From an uncultured Aquimarina sp. (GTDB taxonomy: Bacteria; Bacteroidota; Bacteroidia; Flavobacteriales; Flavobacteriaceae): a stretch of 64,000 nucleotides of DNA. The stretch covers positions 434,001 to 498,000 of the forward strand of contig CANLEM010000003.1 of assembly GCA_947489685.1 (NCBI GenBank), in the 5' to 3' direction. A program made the translations under genes and the position numbers. The notes under the pieces were generated by a model. It searched no databases, was not told the origin of the DNA, and saw only the letters and a program-made list of their open reading frames with translations. Positions within the stretch are counted from its first letter, which is position 1. Each line of letters begins with the position of its first letter. Shown here in pieces: positions 1 to 8,586 of the stretch.

Positions 1-551
1 CCAAAGAGAATACAGTAAAAGCATTTGGATCATTTCTAAAAGAAAATAAAGCACCACTCGTGATTGATGCTGATGGGATTAATATTTTGTCAAAACATCC
101 AGAGTTTTTAGAGACACTTCCTTTACAAACAATACTTACCCCGCACCCTAAAGAATTAGAACGATTAATTGGTAAATGGGAAGATGACTTTGATAAAATA
201 GAAAAAACAAAAGTATTTTCTAAGAAATATGGTTGTATTGTAATTATTAAAGGCGCTAATTCTATTATTGTCTATGAAGATCAATTGTATGTAAATAATT
301 CGGGTAATCCGGGGATGGCAACTGCTGGTAGCGGAGATGTATTAACAGGAATGATTACCGGTTTACTTTCTCAGGGTTATGATCCAATTCGAGCATCAGT
401 TTTTGGAACTTATTTACATGGTAGTGCTGGCGATATTAGCGCTCAAAAAACAGGTTTCGAAGGATTGATAGCCGGTGATATAGTGAATAATATTGGTCAG
501 GCATTCTTAGACTTGTTCAAAAGTGACCAACCCAACCAACCTCAAGCCTAG
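1..551 (+). CDS. nnrD: ADP-dependent NAD(P)H-hydrate dehydratase, C-terminal part (5' truncated by window edge)
   Basis: The reading frame is open from the left edge (first full codon at base 3), so the start lies outside the window; the GTG at 60 is an internal valine codon (PLVIDADGIN), not the start. This is the ribokinase-fold dehydratase domain that repairs hydrated NAD(P)H using ADP or ATP in the cytoplasm. Visible family motifs are VIDADG, LTPHPKE, the IKG strand, and the long glycine-rich signature NPGMATAGSGDVLTG, which holds the catalytic aspartate and phosphate-binding loop, followed by GLIAGDI near the end. In many bacteria this domain is fused to an N-terminal NAD(P)HX epimerase; whether it is here cannot be seen. 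No operon partner follows: the next gene starts 113 bases later. Confidence 0.93.
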   Translation, partial: KENTVKAFGSFLKENKAPLVIDADGINILSKHPEFLETLPLQTILTPHPKELERLIGKWEDDFDKIEKTKVFSKKYGCIVIIKGANSIIVYEDQLYVNNSGNPGMATAGSGDVLTGMITGLLSQGYDPIRASVFGTYLHGSAGDISAQKTGFEGLIAGDIVNNIGQAFLDLFKSDQPNQPQA

Positions 552-663
552 AATATATGCTGTAGCGTATAAAATAATGTGAACTATTTGTACAATTTTG
601 TTGTTGTTTTCTAGTTATTTGTCATGATGACAATACGTTTCGAATTCTAACTTAAAAAGCAAA

Positions 664-1536
664 ATGATGAATAGAAAAATTTTAATTTTTACAGCCTTGA
701 TAGCGAGTATATTTGCGATATCATGTTCTAGCGATGATGGACCTCCTGTTGCGAATTTACAATTAGAAACCATTGGTTTGAAAGCACTAACTGGTGGGTC
801 GTCATACCAAGGATGGCTTATCGTAAATGGAGTTGCCAAGGCTACTGCAAAATTTACAGATCCCGCAGGAACAGTTAATCTTGAAGTACTTAAATCAGAT
901 CTTGAAGATGCTACCCAATTCGTACTAACCGTAGAACCATTTGGGGATATTGACAATTTACCTTCGGATGCTAAAATATTAACGGGTAATTTTAATGGTA
1001 ATGTAGCTACTCTTGGTTTTGAATCTGTCGTAGCGGATCTATCGATAGTTTCTGGGCAATTTTTTTTGGCAACACCAACAGATGATGTAGCGGATAATGA
1101 TGAGTTCGGAGTTTGGTTTATGGATGGTCTCACGGCTCCTGGATTAGCGCTTCCAGAGCTTGGTAGTGGTTGGAAATATGAAGGATGGGTAGATTTTGGA
1201 ACCAAAATACTATCAACAGGTACTTTTTCTAAAGTTGATGTTACAGATGACGGAAACTTCTTTAAAGGCTCGGGAGGAACAGTTCCTGATTTTCCTGGAG
1301 AGGATTTTCTTGTAATTCCTAGCCAGATTCCTTTAACGGGTATTACGCTTCCGGCGGCAGTAACTAGTAGAAGAGTGTTTATTACTGTTGAACCTTATTT
1401 GGATAATGACCCTGCTCCATTTTTTATAGAACCTCTTAGCGCCACTGCTGGTATCACTACGGGACCGGGTAACCCTGTGCAAATGATTTCTAATAATGCA
1501 GTACCTTCAGGTAGAGCTACAAGACCAAGCATGTAG
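664..1536 (+). CDS. Lipoprotein with two RskA-like repeat domains
   Basis: 290 residues with a lipoprotein signal peptide: hydrophobic stretch at residues 5-19, then the lipobox AISC followed by SSDD, typical of Bacteroidetes lipoproteins. The mature part is an internal duplication. Each half has a Y-x-GW segment (YQGWLIVNG; YEGWVDFG) and an F-x-VTVEP-type strand (FVLTVEPFGD; VFITVEPYLD). This WL...G...VTVEP pattern resembles the extracytoplasmic C-terminal domain of anti-sigma-K factors (RskA), but there is no membrane or anti-sigma domain, so only the fold is suggested. Start is ATG-ATG at 664/667; the first is used. It stands alone between a terminator-like hairpin downstream and nnrD upstream. 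Function unknown. Confidence 0.8.
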   Translation: MMNRKILIFTALIASIFAISCSSDDGPPVANLQLETIGLKALTGGSSYQGWLIVNGVAKATAKFTDPAGTVNLEVLKSDLEDATQFVLTVEPFGDIDNLPSDAKILTGNFNGNVATLGFESVVADLSIVSGQFFLATPTDDVADNDEFGVWFMDGLTAPGLALPELGSGWKYEGWVDFGTKILSTGTFSKVDVTDDGNFFKGSGGTVPDFPGEDFLVIPSQIPLTGITLPAAVTSRRVFITVEPYLDNDPAPFFIEPLSATAGITTGPGNPVQMISNNAVPSGRATRPSM

Positions 1537-1564
1537 AGCGAAATTTTAAAATATATGTATGCTA

Positions 1565-1595
1565 TAAACCCTGCAGTACTGTAGGGTTTATTTTT
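1565..1595 (+). terminator. Hairpin terminator after the RskA-like lipoprotein gene
   Basis: Inverted repeat TAAACCCTGCAG / CTGTAGGGTTTA (one G-T pair) followed by TTTTTG, 29 bases after the stop codon at 1536. Its right arm overlaps the stop of the converging minus-strand gene, so it may serve both transcripts. Confidence 0.65.
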
Positions 1596-2526
1596 GTTCA
1601 AAAGAAAGAAGAAAAAATCCTTTAAATAACTTCTTAAGATTCTTTTTTTCGGATTCGGATAGTGGATTATTATCTAATATTAAACCGGCAAGGGGGTATT
1701 TTTCTGTACGGTAATCTTTTGGTATTGTCTCAATAGTATTGTTATTGATATGTACCATGAATAAAGAATTCATTTGGGTAAAAACTGCCGGAAGTTTGTT
1801 AAAAGAATTATATCCGGCATGAATAACCCATGTTTTCATTGCAGACATTTCTGTAGGAAGCTCTTTTAATTTATTATGATCAATGTATAAAAAACGTATT
1901 TGGTTTACTTTTCCAATACTCTTTGGTAACGAAGTCAATTCATTATGATCAATCCATAAGGAATATAAATTGGGAAGTTTACTTATTATCTTATAGTTTT
2001 CTGCATCAGCTATGTTATTGTGCGATAAATTAAGATCCTTTAAAGATTGTATTTGACTAAAGTTTCCTGGTAAAACTTTGATGTTATTTCCTTTCAAATT
2101 TAAAAACTCTATAGGTAGATTATTGATCTGATTTACCATGGTTTCGATATCCAGATTGGGGTTATACGATATAGATAGTTGTTTTAAACTACTAAGTTGA
2201 GCAATAGATTTGGGCAAAACCTCTATAGCCAAACTATCTAGCATTAATATTTCTATTTTTTTGCAAAGCTTAAGTTGCTCAAATACTCTCTGAAGATCTA
2301 ATTTTGGATTATTGCTAAGATCAATCATTCTTAAATCCTTTATCATAGACAAGTCAGGTAAAACTGTTAGATTTTGGTTGCTTAAATCTAGTCTATGAAG
2401 ATTAGAAGTATTTTTGTCGATTGATGTATATGTTTTGCTGTAAAAATTAGTGTATGTGCTACAACTAATTGTAGTAATTATAAAAATAAAAAATAAAGCA
2501 TATCGTATTAATCGCTTACTCATCAT
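1588..2526 (-). CDS. Leucine-rich-repeat lipoprotein
   Basis: 312 residues with an N-terminal hydrophobic segment and lipobox TISC, so likely anchored to a membrane on the periplasmic or outer side. From about residue 40 to 290 it consists of leucine-rich repeats (LDLSNQNLTVLP, LNLKGNNIKVLP, LWIDHNELTSLP, LYIDHNKLKELP and others), an unbroken LRR solenoid of roughly ten units. LRRs bind protein partners; no enzyme domain is visible. The start overlaps the end of the upstream secreted protein gene by 11 bases, so the two are translationally coupled and probably act together. If the neighbour is a toxin-like protein, an immunity or inhibitor role for the LRR protein is possible, but that is conjecture. 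Confidence 0.85.
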   Translation of the reverse strand: MMSKRLIRYALFFIFIITTISCSTYTNFYSKTYTSIDKNTSNLHRLDLSNQNLTVLPDLSMIKDLRMIDLSNNPKLDLQRVFEQLKLCKKIEILMLDSLAIEVLPKSIAQLSSLKQLSISYNPNLDIETMVNQINNLPIEFLNLKGNNIKVLPGNFSQIQSLKDLNLSHNNIADAENYKIISKLPNLYSLWIDHNELTSLPKSIGKVNQIRFLYIDHNKLKELPTEMSAMKTWVIHAGYNSFNKLPAVFTQMNSLFMVHINNNTIETIPKDYRTEKYPLAGLILDNNPLSESEKKNLKKLFKGFFLLSFEQK

Positions 2527-3469
2527 GCACTTCTTTTAAGAAACCATTTCCAGAGATTTCAAGGTAAATTTTATCTTTTGTTTCGACCCTCCACGGAAAA
2601 CGTGGGTTAAGTCCTAAACCGTCATGTAGTATATTTTGTATATAAGCTCCAGCTTTTTGACTATTTACTCCTAATTTTAAACTAACAGTATAATTGTCTT
2701 CTTGATATGTTCCGTACCCGTATATATTTCCATAAAAAAGATCTTTGATAGGAGGTAAAGTATACCATACATTTTTTCGACCATCATCAGAATTAATAGG
2801 ATTTCTTGGGGATTTACTATAATTGGGCCTTGGTGTAAAAAGATCGAGTCCAAACCCTAATTGATATACTGTTTGTAGATCTTGTATTTTGGTAAATCCA
2901 ACATCTAATGAACCTGTAACACCATAATCTGTTCCAGAACCATTAAACCAACCAATTTTAAAATCATTCAAAAAAGCGAAATGTAGGTTGTGATTGGCAT
3001 TACTAAAACGCATGATCAAAGCTCCTCTTTTAAGGCCATAAGATTTTAAAGTTTTGGGCAAATAATCTTTGTTAAACCCAAAACCAAGTCCATTAAATCC
3101 TCCTTTTCCTTTTGGATTGAATATAATTGAGGTATTCGAATTGGATACAGAGGAGCCTAATAAATTAGTGTTTTTACCAATTCCAGCGAGAGCAAAAAAT
3201 TCATAAGAATATGCTAATCCCGATGCTTTTAAAGTGTGCCGCTTTATAAATTGATATGAAGCAAATGATAACCCACTTTCTATTGATATATCACCATAGT
3301 TAAGAGCCCCGAAACCATAAACTCCAAGTTTTAGCCATTGATTTTGATTTCCTAAGGTAATTTCTGCTTTAAGCAAAACCCCTCCATCTGCATTTAATTT
3401 TTGCGAGTACGAAACACAGCTTAAGAATACCAAAAACAAAGTACATATTCTTAACATATGTTTTCTCAT
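2516..3469 (-). CDS. Secreted beta-rich protein, possibly with a polymorphic toxin type 23-like domain
   Basis: 317 residues beginning with a signal peptide (hydrophobic residues about 6-20, then SYSQKL); the cysteine in FLSC is not a clean lipobox. The body is glycine- and aromatic-rich with many short beta-strand patterns, including RFSNANHNLHFAFLNDF, WFNGSGTDYG and GAYIQNILHDG. These remind me of Bacteroidetes proteins annotated as polymorphic toxin type 23 domain proteins, but I cannot run a profile search and a plain outer-membrane or surface protein is equally possible. The ATG lies 2 bases beyond the xerD stop, and the gene overlaps the LRR lipoprotein by 11 bases, so xerD, this gene and the LRR gene are probably one transcription unit. 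Confidence 0.6.
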   Translation of the reverse strand: MRKHMLRICTLFLVFLSCVSYSQKLNADGGVLLKAEITLGNQNQWLKLGVYGFGALNYGDISIESGLSFASYQFIKRHTLKASGLAYSYEFFALAGIGKNTNLLGSSVSNSNTSIIFNPKGKGGFNGLGFGFNKDYLPKTLKSYGLKRGALIMRFSNANHNLHFAFLNDFKIGWFNGSGTDYGVTGSLDVGFTKIQDLQTVYQLGFGLDLFTPRPNYSKSPRNPINSDDGRKNVWYTLPPIKDLFYGNIYGYGTYQEDNYTVSLKLGVNSQKAGAYIQNILHDGLGLNPRFPWRVETKDKIYLEISGNGFLKEVHDE

Positions 3470-3470
3470 C

Positions 3471-4373
3471 TTATCTTCTTGGGTGAAAATTATTCATGAC
3501 TTCGCTCAAATGACTTCTATCGATATGCATGTATATTTCAGTAGTCGTAATACTTTCGTGACCTAACATAAGTTGTATGGCTCGTAGATCCGCACCGTTT
3601 TCTAATAGGTGAGTGGCAAAAGAGTGCCTAAAGGTATGTGGACTTACTGTTTTATGGATTCCTGCTTTTTCGACCAAGCGTTTGATAATCGTAAAAATCA
3701 TTGCTCTGGTTAGTTGTTTACCTCTGCGGTTTAAGAACAAGGTATCTTCATGTCCTTTTTTTATATCTAGATGATTTCGAATTTCATTTTGATAAATATT
3801 GATATATTTTTGAGTGGTTTCACCGATAGGAACAAAACGTTGTTTGTCACCTTTTCCGGTAACACTAATATACCCTTCATCAAAAAAGAGGTTAGAGAGT
3901 TTGAGTTCGGTTAATTCGGTAACTCTTAGTCCACAACCGTAAAGAGTTTCTATTATGGCGCGATTTCTCTCTCCTTCGGGTGTACCCAAATCTATTTTGG
4001 AAATAATTTCATCGATTTCTTGTACCGATAGTGTATCGGGTAATTTTCTTCCGATTTTTGGGGATTCAATTAACTCCATAGGATTAGACTCTCTATAATC
4101 CTCAAAAACCAAGTAATTAAAAAAACTTTTTAGTCCAGAAATAATTCTTGATTGCGACCTTGCATTTACCAATTTTGCGGTTTCGAAAATGAATTGTTGA
4201 AGTATCTCTTTTTCGATTGATAGAGGAGAAACTTCAATATTCGAATTTTCGAGAAAACTAAGTAATCTTCTTAGGTCTAGAACATAATTTATTATTGAAT
4301 TTTGAGAAAGACCTCTTTCAATTTTCAAATAATGTTCATAATCTTTTATAGCATGATTCCATTTCATTAACAC
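3471..4373 (-). CDS. xerD: Tyrosine recombinase XerD
   Basis: 300 residues, the usual length for XerC/XerD. It resolves chromosome dimers at dif by strand exchange in the cytoplasm. The N-terminal SAM-like DNA-binding domain covers residues 1-90. The catalytic domain shows R150 (YGCGLRVTEL), K174 (TGKGDKQR), H246-x-x-R249 (PHTFRH), H272 (LMLGHESI) and the nucleophile Y281 (TTTEIYMHI). Initiation could be at the first ATG or at the ATG two codons later (MKWNHAIKDYE), the latter fitting the family better. It is the first gene of a minus-strand unit. XerD rather than XerC is preferred from the LMLGHESITTTEIY segment, but the paralogue assignment is not certain. Confidence 0.9.
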   Translation of the reverse strand: MLMKWNHAIKDYEHYLKIERGLSQNSIINYVLDLRRLLSFLENSNIEVSPLSIEKEILQQFIFETAKLVNARSQSRIISGLKSFFNYLVFEDYRESNPMELIESPKIGRKLPDTLSVQEIDEIISKIDLGTPEGERNRAIIETLYGCGLRVTELTELKLSNLFFDEGYISVTGKGDKQRFVPIGETTQKYINIYQNEIRNHLDIKKGHEDTLFLNRRGKQLTRAMIFTIIKRLVEKAGIHKTVSPHTFRHSFATHLLENGADLRAIQLMLGHESITTTEIYMHIDRSHLSEVMNNFHPRR

Positions 4374-4386
4374 GAATATATAAAAG

Positions 4387-4419
4387 AAAAACCATCCAAA
4401 TTATTTTCGGATGGTTTTT
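4387..4419 (-). terminator. Terminator between the beta-barrel gene and xerD
   Basis: Inverted repeat AAAACCATCC / GGATGGTTTT with an 11-base loop. Read on the minus strand it ends in TTTTTC, so it terminates the 4439-4963 gene before xerD. The motif is also T-rich on the plus side. Confidence 0.75.
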
Positions 4420-4438
4420 GTATGATGTGATAGTCTCC

Positions 4439-4963
4439 TTAGAAATAAAGAGCAAAACCAATATTTAACTGAAGATTACTTTCTGGATCTGCATCATCAT
4501 TTAGGGTATTGTTATACCTTAATCCAGGCTCTATACTAACCTGTTCGCCCAAAAACCAGGCATACCCTGCCTGAATGCCTAAGTAAGAAGGATTTTCATT
4601 TGCATCCTCGATACTAATACCGGTGTAATCAAGCTGAACTGGGACTTTTCCTATAATATAATATTTGGCTCCAATTTTATAGGAGAAAGCAGACGACGAA
4701 CCAGAAAAACTACTGTCTCCGTATCCAATACCGGCTTTAACAGCAAGATCATCTATTACAAAATAACCTCCTTCGGCACCAATATTCCAAATGGTTTCCC
4801 CATCTCTGGATCTAAATCGAAAAGCAGTGCCTCCAACACTATCAAAACCTGTATTAGCTTCGATTAACCATTTACCTTTTGCCGTTGGCCCAGTTGTTCC
4901 ATCCTGAGCATTGGTGAACATAAAACTTACTACTGCGATAGCAGTTAAAATTAGTTTTTTCAT
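4439..4963 (-). CDS. Small outer-membrane beta-barrel protein
   Basis: 174 residues with a signal peptide (MKKLILTAIAVVSFMFTNAQ) and alternating hydrophobic strands separated by glycine and aspartate turns. It ends in LQLNIGFALYF, the aromatic C-terminal strand expected of proteins inserted by BAM. The size suggests an eight-stranded barrel, as in the OmpA/OmpW-like or outer-membrane beta-barrel families of Flavobacteria. It faces another barrel gene (5169-5798) across a 205-base divergent region. Ligand or role cannot be told from the sequence. Confidence 0.8.
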   Translation of the reverse strand: MKKLILTAIAVVSFMFTNAQDGTTGPTAKGKWLIEANTGFDSVGGTAFRFRSRDGETIWNIGAEGGYFVIDDLAVKAGIGYGDSSFSGSSSAFSYKIGAKYYIIGKVPVQLDYTGISIEDANENPSYLGIQAGYAWFLGEQVSIEPGLRYNNTLNDDADPESNLQLNIGFALYF

Positions 4964-5140
4964 AATAATTGTTTGTTTAAAGTTAAAACTAAGCTATGTT
5001 TTTTAAGAGCAGAATAAGGTTAAAGAAATAATAATATTTGTTCTAATATATAAGCGTAAGGCTATATTTTCGGAACCTTTTAAAAGTATAAAAACTATTT
5101 TTTTACTTTAAAGATCACTTTATTATTAAAAAAATAAAAG

Positions 5141-5148
5141 TACTTTTG
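5141..5148 (+). promoter_or_regulatory. Bacteroidetes-type -7 promoter element
   Basis: TACTTTTG matches the Bacteroidetes sigma-70 -7 consensus TAnnTTTG and lies 20 bases upstream of the ATG at 5169. No clear TTG-type -33 element is seen at the expected distance, so the assignment rests on the -7 box and position. Confidence 0.45.
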
Positions 5149-5168
5149 AGTAGTTATACCCAATTATC

Positions 5169-5798
5169 ATGAAGAAACTTAATGTACTAATTATTGGATT
5201 GATCACGGTAGCCTTTTCTTTAAATGCTCAAGATGATAATCCCCTGTTCACTCGTGCTGGTTTTAAAGCAGGTTTGAATTATGCCAATGTTACCGGAGAT
5301 ATAGAAGATACCGATGCTAGAATCAGAATGCATCTTGGAGCTGTAATAGAATTTCCTATTAGTCAACAAATATATATCCAAGCCGAAGTATTATATTCTG
5401 CTCAAGGATATACCATAGATGAAAATGGAGAAGAAAATAAAATAAGTTTGAATTATCTGACATTGCCAATAATTTCAAAATTTTATTTTGGCAATCATTT
5501 TAGTCTAGAAACCGGACCTAGATTTGCAACCTTAGCTAATGCTACAGAATCTGCAGACGATACTCCTGATGAATTTTTTGATTTATTCAATGATTTTGAC
5601 TTTGGATGGGTGCTGGGAGCTGGTTATAAACTAGAAAGTGGTTTGTTTTTTCAACTACATTATAATTTAGGATTAAGTAATATAATTAATACAGATATTG
5701 TTGATATATCTAGTAATAACTCTCTAGCACAATTATCGGTTGGTTATTTGTTTAAAACAAAAAATAACCGAAGACAAGAACCAGCAATACAAGAATGA
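5169..5798 (+). CDS. Outer-membrane beta-barrel protein, PorT-like family
   Basis: 209 residues with a signal peptide ending in NAQ. The segment after it (GFKAGLNYANVTGD) is the typical opening of the Bacteroidetes outer-membrane beta-barrel family that includes PorT, with further strands IYIQAEVLYSAQGY, LNYLTLPIISKFYF and LETGPRFATL. About eight strands are predicted. It ends unusually with a charged tail (KTKNNRRQEPAIQE) instead of an aromatic residue. Its stop codon overlaps the start of aroQ by four bases, so it is co-transcribed with a cytoplasmic metabolic gene; this probably reflects a shared promoter rather than shared function. Confidence 0.82.
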   Translation: MKKLNVLIIGLITVAFSLNAQDDNPLFTRAGFKAGLNYANVTGDIEDTDARIRMHLGAVIEFPISQQIYIQAEVLYSAQGYTIDENGEENKISLNYLTLPIISKFYFGNHFSLETGPRFATLANATESADDTPDEFFDLFNDFDFGWVLGAGYKLESGLFFQLHYNLGLSNIINTDIVDISSNNSLAQLSVGYLFKTKNNRRQEPAIQE

Positions 5799-6211
5799 AA
5801 ATACTACTTATAAATGGCCCAAATTTAAATTTACTTGGTAAAAGAGAACCAGGTATCTATGGAAACCAAACCTTTGAAGAATATTTTGCGGCTTTACAAA
5901 ATCAGTTTTCTGAAATTGAACTATCGTATTTTCAATCTAATATAGAAGGAGAGTTAATTACCAAAATTCAGGAGGCGGATGATTCTTTTGATGGTATCAT
6001 TCTTAATGCGGCTGCGTATACGCACACCTCAATTGGTATCGGAGATGTAATAAAAGCAATACAAACTCCTGTGATCGAAGTGCATATATCTAATACTTTT
6101 GGTAGAGAAGAGTTTAGACACCAATCGTATATTTCTCCTAATGCTAAGGGAGTAATTTTAGGTTTTGGAATGCAAAGTTATGAATTGGCTATACATAGTT
6201 TTTTAAAGTAG
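5795..6211 (+). CDS. aroQ: 3-dehydroquinate dehydratase, type II
   Basis: 138 residues, normal for the dodecameric type II enzyme that converts 3-dehydroquinate to 3-dehydroshikimate in the shikimate pathway. The family motifs are complete: NGPNLNLLGKREPGIYG with the catalytic Arg and Tyr region, NAAAYTHTSI, and EVHISN with the active-site His, followed by REEFRHQS. The ATG overlaps the preceding stop (ATGA), giving translational coupling, and the next gene starts 2 bases after its stop. No other shikimate genes are nearby. Confidence 0.95.
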   Translation: MKILLINGPNLNLLGKREPGIYGNQTFEEYFAALQNQFSEIELSYFQSNIEGELITKIQEADDSFDGIILNAAAYTHTSIGIGDVIKAIQTPVIEVHISNTFGREEFRHQSYISPNAKGVILGFGMQSYELAIHSFLK

Positions 6212-6213
6212 TA

Positions 6214-6942
6214 ATGCATAAAACATATTTTAATTGGAGTACCGGAAAAGACTCATCTTTGGCATTGTATTATGCACTTCAACAACAAGAATTTGATATA
6301 TCTCGATTGATAACTACAGTCAATCAAGACTATCAAAGAGTGTCTATGCATGGGTTACGAGAAGAACTCTTGGATCTCCAAGCAAATAGTATTGGTATTG
6401 CTTATCAAAAAATTAAGCTTCCGGCACAAGTATCTATGGATTCTTATAATGAAGCCATGAAAAATGCGGTACTTGCATTAAAGAAAGAAGGATATACACA
6501 TTGTGTTTTTGGAGATATTTTTTTGGAAGACTTAAGAACGTATAGAGAAGAACAATTAAAACGTATTGATATCAAAGCTTTTTTTCCACTTTGGAAGAGG
6601 GATACAAAAGAGCTATTGTTAGAGTTTTTAGATTTGGGTTTTAAAGCGATTACCGTATGTGTAAATGCAAAGTATTTGGACGAAACTTTTTGCGGAAGAG
6701 TATTAGACAGACAATTTCTTATGGATTTACCACCTAGTGTAGATCCTTGCGGAGAGAACGGTGAGTTTCATACATTTGTTTTTGATGGACCTATATTCTC
6801 GAATCCAATTAGTTTTGAAATAGGAGAGAAGGTACTTAGGAGATATGAGCCTTCAAAAGATGATGATGACTGTTTTGTTGATGATCAAGAAAAAAATTGG
6901 GATACTTCATTTTGGTATTGTGATTTGATTCCAAAAAAATAG
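6214..6942 (+). CDS. PP-loop ATP pyrophosphatase, diphthine-ammonia-ligase-like
   Basis: 242 residues of the ATP_bind_4 / MJ0570 family. The PP-loop is at the extreme N-terminus (WSTGKDSSLALY), with downstream family signatures GYTHCVFGDIFLEDLRTYRE and DPCGENGEFHTFVFDGP. In eukaryotes related proteins amidate diphthine on elongation factor 2; bacteria lack that substrate, so the true bacterial reaction is unknown and only ATP-dependent adenylation or amidation is inferred. It is the last gene of a three-gene plus-strand unit with the barrel gene and aroQ and is followed by a strong terminator. Confidence 0.85.
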   Translation: MHKTYFNWSTGKDSSLALYYALQQQEFDISRLITTVNQDYQRVSMHGLREELLDLQANSIGIAYQKIKLPAQVSMDSYNEAMKNAVLALKKEGYTHCVFGDIFLEDLRTYREEQLKRIDIKAFFPLWKRDTKELLLEFLDLGFKAITVCVNAKYLDETFCGRVLDRQFLMDLPPSVDPCGENGEFHTFVFDGPIFSNPISFEIGEKVLRRYEPSKDDDDCFVDDQEKNWDTSFWYCDLIPKK

Positions 6943-6950
6943 AATAAAAA

Positions 6951-6990
6951 AAACAAAGCCCAAAAACTCATAGTTTTTGGGCTTTGTTTT
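6951..6990. terminator. Strong bidirectional terminator
   Basis: A perfect 18-base inverted repeat (6951-6968 with 6972-6989; arm begins AAACAAAGCCC) around a 3-base loop, A-rich before and T-rich after. It lies between the converging PP-loop gene and lpdA and should terminate both. Confidence 0.9.
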
Positions 6991-7005
6991 TTATCTAATT
7001 GTTGT

Positions 7006-8397
7006 CTACAAATGAATCACTTCATCATAAGCATCAGCAACAGCCTCCATTACAGCTTCGCTCATCGTAGGATGAGGGTGTATTGCTTTTAACACTTCGT
7101 GACCTGTAGTTTCAAGTTTTCTTCCTAATACCGCTTCGGCAATCATATCTGTTACTCCGGCACCAATCATATGACAACCTAGCCATTCTCCGTATTTGGC
7201 ATCAAAGATTACCTTCACAAAACCATCTTTGGTTCCTGCGGCACTAGCTTTACCCGATGCCGAAAAAGGAAACTTTCCTATTTTTAGCTCGTATCCCGCT
7301 TCTTTGGCTTGTTTCTCGGTCATACCAACGCTAGCGATCTCTGGAGTGGCATACGTACATCCAGGGATATTACCGTAATCAATAGCTTCAACATGCATTC
7401 CTGCAATTTTCTCTACACAAGTAATTCCTTCTGCAGATGCTACGTGCGCTAATGCAGGTCCGGCAACCACATCACCAATGGCATATATTCCAGGAATATT
7501 TGTTTGATACCAGTCATTAACTACGATTTTATCTCTATCGGTAGCTATACCAAGTTCTTCTAACCCTATATTTTCAATATTTGTTTTAATTCCAACTGCA
7601 GATAAAACAATATCCGCTTCAAGAATTTCTTCTCCTTTCTTAGTCTTTACAGTCGCTTTTACACCATCACCACTAGTATCTACACTTTCTACAGAAGAAT
7701 TGGTCATTACCTTAATTCCTGCTTTTTTGAAATTACGCGCAAATTGTTTAGATACTTCTTCATCCTCTAGTGGAACCAAATTTGGTAAAAATTCGACAAT
7801 AGTAACTTCAGTACCCATAGCGTTATAGAAATGAGCAAACTCTACACCAATGGCTCCAGAACCAACAACGATCATTTTTTTAGGTTGCGATGGTAATGTC
7901 ATTGCCTCTCTATATCCTATTACTTTTTTACCATCTTGTGGTAAATTTGGTAACTCTCTTGATCGTGCACCAGTAGCGATAACAATATGTTTAGCTTCAT
8001 AATCCGTGGCTTTGCCATCTGCATCTGTTACCGTAATTTTATTACTAGCTTTTAGTTTACCAAAACCTTCAATAACATCGATTTTATTCTTTTTCATCAA
8101 GAATTGAACCCCTTTACTCATCCCGTCTGCAACACCACGACTTCGCTTTACAACGGCGTCAAAATCTTTGTCAAATTTTTCTATAGTGAGTCCGTAATCT
8201 GAAGCGTGTTTTAAGTAATCAAATACTTGTGCACTTTTTAATAATGCTTTGGTTGGGATACATCCCCAATTTAAACATACACCTCCAAGGCTTTCTTTTT
8301 CTATTATTGCAGTTTTAAAACCGAGCTGAGAAGCTCTAATAGCAGTTACATAACCTCCGGGGCCGCTTCCTAAAACGATGATATCATATGTGTTCAT
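7006..8397 (-). CDS. lpdA: Dihydrolipoyl dehydrogenase (E3)
   Basis: 463 residues. This flavoprotein reoxidises dihydrolipoyl groups of the 2-oxoacid dehydrogenase complexes with NAD+. The FAD loop GSGPGG lies at residues 10-15 and the redox-active disulfide at C41/C46 (GGVCLNWGCIP). The NAD loop VVGSGAIGVEF is near residue 180, the second FAD motif is YAIGDV, and the C-terminal HPHPTMSEAV carries the catalytic His-Glu pair. All key residues are present. No E1 or E2 genes adjoin it, which is common for the E3 shared between complexes. It is a single-gene unit with a terminator on its 3' side. Confidence 0.97.
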   Translation of the reverse strand: MNTYDIIVLGSGPGGYVTAIRASQLGFKTAIIEKESLGGVCLNWGCIPTKALLKSAQVFDYLKHASDYGLTIEKFDKDFDAVVKRSRGVADGMSKGVQFLMKKNKIDVIEGFGKLKASNKITVTDADGKATDYEAKHIVIATGARSRELPNLPQDGKKVIGYREAMTLPSQPKKMIVVGSGAIGVEFAHFYNAMGTEVTIVEFLPNLVPLEDEEVSKQFARNFKKAGIKVMTNSSVESVDTSGDGVKATVKTKKGEEILEADIVLSAVGIKTNIENIGLEELGIATDRDKIVVNDWYQTNIPGIYAIGDVVAGPALAHVASAEGITCVEKIAGMHVEAIDYGNIPGCTYATPEIASVGMTEKQAKEAGYELKIGKFPFSASGKASAAGTKDGFVKVIFDAKYGEWLGCHMIGAGVTDMIAEAVLGRKLETTGHEVLKAIHPHPTMSEAVMEAVADAYDEVIHL

Positions 8398-8503
8398 AAA
8401 TGTCGATTTTTTGAAGTCACGAATTTAAGGATAATTCGGCTAATCGAAAAGAGAATTATTCATTGCCTACCAATAAGATTGCTGAAACCAAATTCAATAA
8501 AAA

Positions 8504-8526
8504 AACACTATCGTAAGGATAGTGTT
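8504..8526 (-). terminator. Terminator of the 8587-9084 lipoprotein gene
   Basis: Inverted repeat AACACTATC / GATAGTGTT with a 5-base loop. Read on the minus strand it is followed by TTTTTTATT, and it lies 60 bases past the stop. Confidence 0.8.
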
Positions 8527-8586
8527 AATTTTTTGATTTCTATGTTTAAATATTTGTGAATTCCTTAAAAAAGGAAACAAATTCTA

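Noticed and set aside
60-62. GTG as the start of the nnrD gene
   Set aside because: The frame continues upstream to the window edge with family residues (PLVIDADGIN), so GTG is an internal valine codon.
3471-4373. Integrase of a mobile element
   Set aside because: Length, motifs and lack of att repeats or element genes fit chromosomal XerD.
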